Assembly (NCBI GenBank): GCA_018366035.1
Contig: JAGZIW010000019.1
Coordinates: forward strand, 1 to 24,658
DNA: 24,658 nucleotides
Origin: Butyricicoccus pullicaecorum
Lineage (GTDB): Bacteria; Bacillota; Clostridia; Oscillospirales; Butyricicoccaceae
Direction of reading: 5' to 3'
Shown here: in pieces, positions 15,479-22,324 of the stretch
Position numbering within the stretch: the first letter of the stretch is position 1
Layout of the letters: every line of letters starts with the position of its first letter
Made by a program: the position numbers and the translations under genes
The notes under the pieces: model-generated
The model's input: only the letters and a program-made list of their open reading frames with translations
Told to the model about the DNA's origin: nothing
Databases searched by the model: none

Positions 15479-16729
15479 ATGTACCATAAGAAACGCAATC
15501 GTATCATTGCGGCCATTATTGCAGGGATACTGGTTGTGCTGATGCTGGGGTCTACGATTTTTGGCGCACTCAGCATGGCGACAGCAGCTTCGAAAAGTCA
15601 GCTCAACAACAAGCTGGCGGAGATCAAAACGCAAAAGGCAGAGGTAGAAAGACAGCTTGCTGCATATCAGAAGGATAAAGAGGCATATGCAGGTCAAATT
15701 GGCACGCTCAATAATAAAATCAATCTTACGGAGCAGCAGATTGCTGCAACCGAGGAGGTTATACAGGAGCTGACACAGTCCATTGCCGAGACGAACGAAG
15801 AGCTTGCAAAGGCAGAAGAAGAGCTTGCAGAAAAGCAAGAACTGTTTGAAACCCGTATCCGTGTCATGTATGAAAATGGGGAAACCTCTTACATGGAGGT
15901 TCTGCTCAATTCACATAACTTTAGTGATATGCTGTCCAACATGGAAATCGTCAGCCAAATCATGGAATATGACAAGAATGTTGTAAAAGAAGTGCAGGAA
16001 GTGCGTGACAGCATTGAACAGATGAAGGAAAAGCTGGAATCAGACCACAAACAGCAGAAGGAGCATAAGGATTCTCTGGAGGCTGGCAAGCACGAGTTGG
16101 AAGCAGACAAAGCAAAGCTTAAAACTCTGATGGAGCAGGTGGAAAGCGATATTGATTCTGCGCAGAAGATGGCAGCCCAGATGGACGCAGAGCGTGAGCA
16201 GATTAACGCAGAAATCGCAGAGTTATCTCGTCGGGAGGCAGAGGCTGCGCGTAAGCGGGCACAAGAAGAAAGAAAGGCAGCCCAGCAGAATTCTGGGGCA
16301 TCGAGCAGCCATACAGCGACATCATTTTCTGGTGGGTCGATGCTGTGGCCTTGTCCGAATTATAGCTACATCAGCTCGGAGTTCGGTGCGCGTGTACATC
16401 CAATTACCGGAGAATGGCAGTCCGGACATAAGGGCATCGATATTGCATCGGGAAAGGGGAACCCAGTTCTTGCGGCAAAATCAGGCACAGTCGTGAAGAG
16501 TTATCTGTCATCTTCTTACGGCAATTATGTTGTTGTGAGCCACGGCGGCGGACTGATGACTGCCTATGCACATATGTCAAAGCGCATGGTATCTGTTGGT
16601 GATACGGTTGCTGCCGGACAGCAAATCGGTACGGTGGGTTCCACAGGCAATTCTACGGGAAATCATCTGCATTTTGAAGTATATGTAGATGGCGCGGTTG
16701 TCGATCCAATGAACTATGTAAGTCCGTAA
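15479..16729 (+). CDS. Secreted coiled-coil M23 peptidase, copy 2 (EnvC/PcsB-like)
   Basis: This 416-residue paralogue of the preceding gene has the same order: basic N-terminus (MYHKKRNR), hydrophobic signal or anchor segment (about 10-35), coiled coil to about 265, a Ser/Gln-rich linker, and an M23 domain. The metal and catalytic residues are intact: HKGID (His317, Asp321), YAHM and HLHF (His396, His398). The two proteins are nearly identical around TRIRVMYENGETSYMEVLLN and DMLSNMEIVSQIM, but the coiled-coil ends and linkers have diverged. CAAGGAGAG precedes the ATG, 25 nt after the first copy. A terminator follows, so it may be the end of the ftsEX transcript. Whether both respond to FtsEX cannot be told from sequence. 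Confidence 0.93.
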   Translation: MYHKKRNRIIAAIIAGILVVLMLGSTIFGALSMATAASKSQLNNKLAEIKTQKAEVERQLAAYQKDKEAYAGQIGTLNNKINLTEQQIAATEEVIQELTQSIAETNEELAKAEEELAEKQELFETRIRVMYENGETSYMEVLLNSHNFSDMLSNMEIVSQIMEYDKNVVKEVQEVRDSIEQMKEKLESDHKQQKEHKDSLEAGKHELEADKAKLKTLMEQVESDIDSAQKMAAQMDAEREQINAEIAELSRREAEAARKRAQEERKAAQQNSGASSSHTATSFSGGSMLWPCPNYSYISSEFGARVHPITGEWQSGHKGIDIASGKGNPVLAAKSGTVVKSYLSSSYGNYVVVSHGGGLMTAYAHMSKRMVSVGDTVAAGQQIGTVGSTGNSTGNHLHFEVYVDGAVVDPMNYVSP

Positions 16730-16749
16730 TGATAAACAATTTTAAGTCG

Positions 16750-16785
16750 GGGTACAGGGGAAAATCCACTGTACCCAATTTTTTT
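16750..16785 (+). terminator. Terminator after the second M23 gene
   Basis: GGGTACAG at 16750-16757 pairs perfectly with CTGTACCC at 16769-16776, with an 11-nt loop and seven T's at 16779-16785. The next gene begins 26 nt later, so some read-through is probable unless that gene has an unseen promoter. Confidence 0.85.
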
Positions 16786-16810
16786 AGGAGAGTAATGAGG
16801 AGTATCGTTC

Positions 16811-18010
16811 ATGAGTCGTGGTGTTTCTAAGAGGACAGCAGCTGTGTTGTGCGTTTTGAGTGCAGCAACGGCATTTAACGCATCTTATGTGGTTTTGCAG
16901 CGCCAAAATGAAGCAAAGATGCCGGATTATGAGGCAAATAACGTAATTTATAAAAAAATGGGAGAAATTCGTGAGCTTGTAGATGAACTGTATGTTGGAG
17001 AGTATGATTTCCAGACAGCGGTGGATATGGCGAGCGCAGGGTTTGTTCTTGGTATTGGAGACCGATGGAGCGGGTATCTCTCGGCAGAGGAATATAAGGA
17101 CTATCAGATGTCTTTGCAGGGACAGGCGGAAGGAATCGGTGTGTATACTTTGTATGATCCCAATACGAGCAGCCTGCACCTCATTGAGGTCTATCCGGAT
17201 TCGGGCGCAGAACGTGCGGGACTGAAGCGCGGAGATGAAATCTTAGGTGCAGCAGGCAAAACCTTTGAAAAAGATGGATATCAGGCAGTACTGGACTGCA
17301 TTGCTGGTGATGCGGGAACTGCGGTGGAACTTTTGGTACGCCATGCGGATACCGGAAAAACCGAAACCGTTTCTGCTGTGCGCGGAGAGGTAGAGGCAAC
17401 CATGGTGACCGGAAAGATGCTTCCCGATCAGACAGGCTATATTTATATTTATAATTTCCATATGCATGCAGAAGAACAGTTTGAGCGGGTGTTGAGCGAC
17501 CTTTTGGAACAGGGCGCTGAGCGGCTTATCTTTGATGTGCGCGAAAATCCCGGCGGTGCGGTCGATGTGCTGGCAAAAATGCTGGACCCGCTCCTGCCGG
17601 AAGGCACCATTATGACGCTGCGCTCTAAAAGCGGAGAGGAGAAGATATATTCCTCTGATGCACAGGCGCTGGAACTGCCAATGGCAGTGATCATCAATGA
17701 AAATTCTTATTCTGCCGCGGAATTCTTTGCAGCTGCGCTGCAGGAATACGGAAAGGCGGTCATTGTTGGAGAGCAAACAGTTGGCAAGGGATATTCTCAG
17801 CGCACTTATGCGCTTTCAGATGGCTCTGCGCTGCGGCTGTCCGATAATGCCTATTATACCCCTAAGGGCAAGAGCCTCATTGGTGTGGGGGTTGTGCCCG
17901 ATATTTCGGTCGTGATGCCCGAAGAAAAGCGCAGTCAATTTTACTTTTTGGAACCGCGAGCGGACAATCAGCTGTCTGCTGCGTGGGACGCAGTCAAAAA
18001 ACGCAAATAA
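16811..18010 (+). CDS. S41 family C-terminal processing peptidase (CtpA/CtpB-like)
   Basis: It is a secreted or membrane-anchored serine protease of 399 residues. Residues 8-28 form a hydrophobic signal/anchor. A PDZ domain covers about 100-185 (GIGVYTLYD, then YPDSGAERAGLKRGDEIL). The protease domain has DVRENPGGAVDVL, catalytic Ser301 in NENSYSAAEFFAAALQ and Lys326 in GEQTVGKGYSQ, the 25-residue spacing usual for the Ser-Lys dyad. Family members trim C-termini of envelope proteins, including peptidoglycan hydrolases and sporulation factors. Lying next to two hydrolases and ftsEX, it may process them (inference). GAGGAG precedes the ATG. No terminator is seen after it. Confidence 0.92.
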   Translation: MSRGVSKRTAAVLCVLSAATAFNASYVVLQRQNEAKMPDYEANNVIYKKMGEIRELVDELYVGEYDFQTAVDMASAGFVLGIGDRWSGYLSAEEYKDYQMSLQGQAEGIGVYTLYDPNTSSLHLIEVYPDSGAERAGLKRGDEILGAAGKTFEKDGYQAVLDCIAGDAGTAVELLVRHADTGKTETVSAVRGEVEATMVTGKMLPDQTGYIYIYNFHMHAEEQFERVLSDLLEQGAERLIFDVRENPGGAVDVLAKMLDPLLPEGTIMTLRSKSGEEKIYSSDAQALELPMAVIINENSYSAAEFFAAALQEYGKAVIVGEQTVGKGYSQRTYALSDGSALRLSDNAYYTPKGKSLIGVGVVPDISVVMPEEKRSQFYFLEPRADNQLSAAWDAVKKRK

Positions 18011-18075
18011 GTTGGGCTTAAGGTTTGCAAAAACAGGCAATATGCAAAAAGTTCGCGGAGTTACAGTCTGCTTGC

Positions 18076-18104
18076 TTGACAGAGCCAATATATCTTCCTA
18101 TAAT
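18076..18104 (+). promoter_or_regulatory. Consensus sigma-A promoter of greA
   Basis: TTGACA (18076-18081), exactly 17 nt, TATAAT (18099-18104): a perfect consensus. Transcription would start around 18111-18112, where a 5-bp hairpin (ATGGT at 18112-18116 with ACCAT at 18122-18126) would form the very 5' end of the RNA. The leader to the greA ATG is about 62 nt. Confidence 0.9.
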
Positions 18105-18173
18105 AAGGAGTAATGGTTTCATACCATACTGATCCTGTATTTGAAAAAATTATGATAGAGAGGGAATGCACTC

Positions 18174-18647
18174 ATGGCGAAGGAATTTAAGCTGACACAA
18201 GAAAGCTTGGACAAGCTGAAGGAGGAACTCGAGTACCTGAAAACCGTCCGTGAGAAGGAGGTCGCAGAGCAAATCAAGGAAGCACGTTCCTTTGGTGACC
18301 TTTCGGAGAACTCGGAATATGATGAGGCAAAGAACGAGCAGGGCAAACTCTATTCCCGTATTGCAGAGGTTGAAAATATTCTTGCACACGCAGTAGTCAT
18401 CACAGATGATATGTATGGTCAAGATGAGGTTTCTCCGGGCTGCCGCTTCAAGGTAGAGGACGTTGAGTTCGGTGATGTGGAGGAATATCACTTTGTAGGC
18501 TCGCAGGAGGCCGATCCGATGAACGGAAAAATTTCAGATGAATCTCCGTTTGGTAAGGCAATGCTGGGCAAAAAAGTGGGTTCCGTTGTCGAGGTGGACG
18601 CGCCGGCGGGCGTGATTCAGTACAAGGTAATTGAGATTAGAAAGTAA
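18174..18647 (+). CDS. greA: Transcription elongation factor GreA
   Basis: It rescues backtracked RNA polymerase by stimulating transcript cleavage. The 157 residues match the family length: an N-terminal coiled-coil hairpin carrying the catalytic tip GDLSENSEYDEAK (acidic residues present, near 41-53), then the C-terminal FKBP-like domain ending GKKVGSVVEVDAPAGVIQYKVIEI. GAGAGGGA lies before the ATG. A consensus promoter upstream predicts high expression; lysS begins 15 nt after the stop and is likely co-transcribed, a common greA-lysS arrangement. Confidence 0.97.
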   Translation: MAKEFKLTQESLDKLKEELEYLKTVREKEVAEQIKEARSFGDLSENSEYDEAKNEQGKLYSRIAEVENILAHAVVITDDMYGQDEVSPGCRFKVEDVEFGDVEEYHFVGSQEADPMNGKISDESPFGKAMLGKKVGSVVEVDAPAGVIQYKVIEIRK

Positions 18648-18662
18648 GGAAGGGGAATACGC

Positions 18663-20165
18663 ATGGCAAACGAGCAGAAGGCCGTGACAGAGCAGACACA
18701 GGAAGAACTCAACGAGCTTCTGCGGATCCGTCGGGAAAAGCTAACGGAACTGCAGCAGGCAGGGGCAGATCCATTTGAACAGGTGCGTTTTGAACGCACC
18801 CATTTTACAACCGATATCAAGGAGCACTTTGAGGAGATGGAGGGTAAGACCGTTCGTCTTGCAGGACGTATGATGTCCAAGCGCATCATGGGCAAGGCGT
18901 CCTTTGCCGACCTTTCCGACCGATATGGGCGATTGCAGATGTATATAAAGCGCGATGAGCTGGGCGAGGACGCGTATAAGGGCTTCAAAAAGATGGATAT
19001 TGGTGATATCGTTGGGATTTCCGGCGAGGTGTTCCGTACCCAGAAGGGAGAAATCTCTGTTATCGTCAAGGAATTGACCCTGTTGTCGAAAAACCTCATT
19101 CCGCTGCCCGAAAAGTGGCATGGTCTGAAGGATACCGACATGCGCTATCGTCAGCGCTATGTCGATCTGATCATCAACCCCGATGTACGCGATACCTTCG
19201 AAAAGCGTTCGGCAATCGTGCGTGAAATTCGTAATTTCATGGACAGCCGTGGCTTTATGGAGGTGGAAACCCCTTGCCTCAATACCATTCCGGGCGGTGC
19301 CGCTGCACGTCCATTTATCACTCACCACAATGCGCTGGATATTGATATGTATATGCGCATTGCGACCGAGCTGCATCTCAAGCGTCTGATTGTCGGCGGT
19401 ATGGAGCAGGTTTATGAAATCGGCCGTATTTTCCGCAACGAGGGTATGGACACCCGCCACAATCCAGAGTTTACTACCATCGAACTGTATCAGGCATATA
19501 CCGACTACAATGGTATGATGGACATTACAGAGGATATGGTGGTACATGTATGTGAAAAGGTGCTGGGTACAACCAAGGTAACCTATCAGGGCACAGAACT
19601 GGATTTTGCCAAGGGCTGGAAGCGCATGACTATGGCAGATGCGGTTAAGGAATATGCAGGTCTGGACTTTATGGCGATGGGTCCGCAGGAGGCACTGGAG
19701 GCTGTCAAGGCACGTGGCCTCGAGGTCGAGAAAAATAAGGACAGCTGGGGAGATTTGCTCGCACTGTGCTATGATGTATATGTAGAGGAAAATCTGATAC
19801 AGCCAACTTTTATTACCGATTATCCGGTCGAAATTTCTCCGCTTGCAAAGCGTAAGGCATCTGACCCGCGCTTGACCGAGCGCTTTGAGTGCTTTGTTTA
19901 TGGCAGAGAATTGTGTAACGCATTTTCTGAGCTCAATGACCCGATTGATCAGCGTGAGCGTTTTGAACGTCAGGTTGCACTGCGCGAGGCAGGCGATGAT
20001 GAGGCAAATATGATGGATACCGATTTTGTAACTGCGTTGGAATATGGCATGCCGCCTACGGGTGGTATGGGTATGGGCATTGACCGTCTGGTCATGTTCC
20101 TGACCGATTCGGCATCGATTCGAGATGTGCTGCTGTTCCCGACTATGAAGCCGCTGGGCGAGTAA
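18663..20165 (+). CDS. lysS: Lysyl-tRNA synthetase, class II
   Basis: It charges tRNA-Lys with lysine in the cytoplasm. The 500 residues have an N-terminal OB-fold anticodon-binding domain (VRLAGRMMSKRIMGKASFADL) and the class II core: motif 1 around RSAIVREIRNFMDSRGFMEV, motif 2 FRNEGMDTRHNPEFTTIE and motif 3 GMGMGIDRLVMFLT. Length and motifs are normal. AAGGAAGGGG precedes the ATG. It follows greA closely. Confidence 0.98.
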   Translation: MANEQKAVTEQTQEELNELLRIRREKLTELQQAGADPFEQVRFERTHFTTDIKEHFEEMEGKTVRLAGRMMSKRIMGKASFADLSDRYGRLQMYIKRDELGEDAYKGFKKMDIGDIVGISGEVFRTQKGEISVIVKELTLLSKNLIPLPEKWHGLKDTDMRYRQRYVDLIINPDVRDTFEKRSAIVREIRNFMDSRGFMEVETPCLNTIPGGAAARPFITHHNALDIDMYMRIATELHLKRLIVGGMEQVYEIGRIFRNEGMDTRHNPEFTTIELYQAYTDYNGMMDITEDMVVHVCEKVLGTTKVTYQGTELDFAKGWKRMTMADAVKEYAGLDFMAMGPQEALEAVKARGLEVEKNKDSWGDLLALCYDVYVEENLIQPTFITDYPVEISPLAKRKASDPRLTERFECFVYGRELCNAFSELNDPIDQRERFERQVALREAGDDEANMMDTDFVTALEYGMPPTGGMGMGIDRLVMFLTDSASIRDVLLFPTMKPLGE

Positions 20166-20174
20166 AATGACAAG

Positions 20175-20207
20175 AAGCCTGTGCATTGCAGCGCAATGCA
20201 CAGGCTT
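20175..20207. repeat. Long perfect hairpin after lysS (possible terminator)
   Basis: A 15-bp perfect stem (20175-20189 with 20193-20207, core GCCTGTGCATTGC) surrounds a 3-nt loop. The stem is much stronger than the other terminators in the window, but only TTT follows before CGG. It could be a weak terminator, an RNA-stability element or a binding site between lysS and the next gene. Confidence 0.6.
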
Positions 20208-20236
20208 TCGGCATATACATTCATTTGAGGACGTTC

Positions 20237-21031
20237 ATGGAATATACTGAAATTACAAGCCGGCAGAATACGACGATTAAGCATCTGGTACGGCTGGCAC
20301 GTGAAAAAAAATATCGGCTGGCAACCGGAGAAATGGTCTGTGAGGGAGAAAAAATGCTGTATGAGGTACTTTCCTCAGGTACACAGGTCAAGACCATTCT
20401 CATGCGTTCGGGTACAGCGCCAGATGCTGCGGCGCTCGAGCTGCTGCACAGGGCACAGGCGCAGGGTGCCGCGCTGTTTATGGCAGAGGAAAAGCTTTTT
20501 GCGCTGGCAAGCGATGTGGAAACGGCACAGCATATGATTTTCTCCTGTGTACGCCCTGTACAGCAGACAGTCGATTTCAGCAGAGTACGCCGTGCGGTTT
20601 TGCTGGACGGATTGCAGGATCCCGGGAATTTGGGAACCATTCTGCGTACCGCAGACGCATTTTCATTGGATTTGGTGGTGCTGTGTGAGGGCTGTACAGA
20701 CCCAACGGCACCTAAAGTCGTGCGTGCTACGATGGGGGCTGCATTTCGGCAGAAGGTTTGTCAGATGCCGCTTGCAGACGCCGTTGCAGCACTGCATGCG
20801 CAGCAGATTCCGGTCTATGCTGCGGCGCTGGAGCCGGACAGCGTACCGGTTGGCTGCTTTCCGGAATGTGCGGCTGTGATTATTGGCAACGAAGGAAATG
20901 GCGTGACGCAGACCGCGCTGGAATTATGTGACCAGAAGCTTGTGATTCCAATGGCAGGGCGGGCTGAATCACTCAATGCAGGTGTTGCCGCTGCCATTCT
21001 GATTTGGGAGATGACCAAGAAAGGGGAATAA
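20237..21031 (+). CDS. SpoU/TrmH-family RNA 2'-O-methyltransferase
   Basis: The 264 residues start at 20237 (GAGG 7 nt before); an in-frame ATG at 20186 lies inside the hairpin and is rejected. The N-terminal domain shows NTTIKHLVRLAREKKYR and EGEKMLYEVL, typical of the YsgA/RlmB-like substrate domain. SpoU motifs follow: LDGLQDPGNLGTILRTADAF, VIIGNEGNGVTQTALEL and IPMAGRAESLNAGVAAAILIWE. It probably methylates a ribose in rRNA using SAM; the target is unknown. It differs from the RlmB-type gene at 4259. It lies 3 nt before dprA, so is likely co-transcribed. Confidence 0.92.
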   Translation: MEYTEITSRQNTTIKHLVRLAREKKYRLATGEMVCEGEKMLYEVLSSGTQVKTILMRSGTAPDAAALELLHRAQAQGAALFMAEEKLFALASDVETAQHMIFSCVRPVQQTVDFSRVRRAVLLDGLQDPGNLGTILRTADAFSLDLVVLCEGCTDPTAPKVVRATMGAAFRQKVCQMPLADAVAALHAQQIPVYAAALEPDSVPVGCFPECAAVIIGNEGNGVTQTALELCDQKLVIPMAGRAESLNAGVAAAILIWEMTKKGE

Positions 21032-21034
21032 ACG

Positions 21035-22264
21035 ATGTCAAAGCGCGTATACTGGCTGTGGCTGGCAGAAAAGCAGGAATTAGATGCAGCAACCATTCGA
21101 AGGTTGACCGAGTCCTTTGGAACGCCGGAATTTCTGTATGCTTCCGAGCGGGACGTTTTACTTTCCGCAGGACTGACCAAGCGTCAGACAGACGCGCTCT
21201 GCGAAAAGGATCTGTCTGGGGCCGAACATATTTTGCGTGTCTGTGAGCAAAAGAAAATCACGGTTTTAACCATTGAGGACAGTGCATATCCCGACATGCT
21301 GCGAGAGATCCCAGATCCGCCGCCTGTCTTATATGTACGCGGGACGCTTCCGGATTTTGATCAGTCTCCAGCCATTTCTGTGGTGGGGACACGGTCGTGC
21401 TCTGCCTATGGTCTGCGTATGGCAGAGCGCTTTGGCGCAGCACTGGCAAAAGCGGGATTTTCCATTGTTTCGGGCATGGCACATGGCATTGATACAGCGG
21501 CACATCAGGGCTGCCTAAAGGCTGGCGGAAAAACGGTTGCTGTGCTTGCTGGCGGTGTGGATATCTGTTTTCCCAAAGAGAATCAATATCTCATGGGCGA
21601 TATTATGCTATGTGGTGCGGTGATCAGTGAAAATCCGCCGCAGACTGCAAACGAAGGATTTCGTTTCCCCATTCGCAACCGCATCATAACCGGACTGTCC
21701 GCCGCGACGCTGATCGTAGAGGCGCCCGTTCGTTCGGGCGCGATGATTTCTGCGCGTCTTGCATTTGAGCAGGGACGTGAGGTGTTTGCAATACCGGGGG
21801 CGGTTGATGTGGCAGGCTCTGTCGGGTGCAATCGGCTGATTCGCGATGAAATTGCACGGATTGCCACCCAGCCTATGGATATTGTACATGAACTCGCCTC
21901 TATGCTGCGGCAAAAACCACAGGAGGAACTTGTGCGTTCGGTTTGGCTTCGGGAGCTTGGCGGATATGGAAATCTGCCTGCGCCGGAACCCGTGAAGCCC
22001 TATCGGATTGCGCGCAGTCCCGCGGGACACAGGGCGCTGCAAGGGGAAAAGGAAGAAAAGGCAGAGCCCTTAAAGAAGCTGCCAGACACACTGCATGGTA
22101 CGCAGCGTCAGATTGTCGAGGCAATTTGCGCAGGCGCAGATACCATCGATGCCATCAGTGAGGCAACCGGTCTGCCCGCAGCAGAAATCGCTTCTGCGTT
22201 GGTGCTGCTGGAACTTGCGGGGATCGCAGCGCAAAAGGCAGGACGCTGTATTCTGCTTTCATAG
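21035..22264 (+). CDS. dprA: DNA-processing protein DprA (Smf)
   Basis: It loads RecA onto incoming single-stranded DNA during natural transformation. The 409 residues comprise an N-terminal SAM-like domain (about 1-75), the Rossmann domain with SVVGTRSCSAYGLRMAERF, VSGMAHGIDTAAHQG, LAGGVDICFPKENQ and PVRSGAMISARLAFEQGREVFAIPG, and a C-terminal winged helix (QRQIVEAICAGADTIDAISE, then TGLPAAEIASALVLLELAG). All core motifs are intact. The ribosome site AAAGGGG lies before the ATG. Adjacency to topA is a common Firmicutes order. dprA alone does not prove competence. Confidence 0.96.
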   Translation: MSKRVYWLWLAEKQELDAATIRRLTESFGTPEFLYASERDVLLSAGLTKRQTDALCEKDLSGAEHILRVCEQKKITVLTIEDSAYPDMLREIPDPPPVLYVRGTLPDFDQSPAISVVGTRSCSAYGLRMAERFGAALAKAGFSIVSGMAHGIDTAAHQGCLKAGGKTVAVLAGGVDICFPKENQYLMGDIMLCGAVISENPPQTANEGFRFPIRNRIITGLSAATLIVEAPVRSGAMISARLAFEQGREVFAIPGAVDVAGSVGCNRLIRDEIARIATQPMDIVHELASMLRQKPQEELVRSVWLRELGGYGNLPAPEPVKPYRIARSPAGHRALQGEKEEKAEPLKKLPDTLHGTQRQIVEAICAGADTIDAISEATGLPAAEIASALVLLELAGIAAQKAGRCILLS

Positions 22265-22272
22265 ATATAGAT

Positions 22273-22298
22273 TAACTGAACGTGCGGCGTTCAGCTTA
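22273..22298 (+). terminator. Weak terminator-like hairpin between dprA and topA
   Basis: CTGAACG at 22276-22282 pairs with CGTTCAG at 22288-22294 around TGCGG; TAA and TTA extend it past one bulged C. The tail TTATTTGG is T-poor, so termination would be partial at best. Confidence 0.4.
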
Positions 22299-22324
22299 TT
22301 TGGATACAACACTGGAGGAATACT

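Noticed and set aside
18112..18192. Short frame with AAGGAG directly in front, upstream of greA
   Set aside because: The AAGGAG is between the -10 and the predicted transcription start so would not be in the RNA, and is only 2 nt from the ATG. The frame runs into greA in another phase.
18741..20201. 486-codon open frame on the minus strand opposite lysS
   Set aside because: It lies antisense to an intact lysS with full class II motifs. Its translation is rich in Cys, His and Ile with no family pattern, as expected from a shadow frame.
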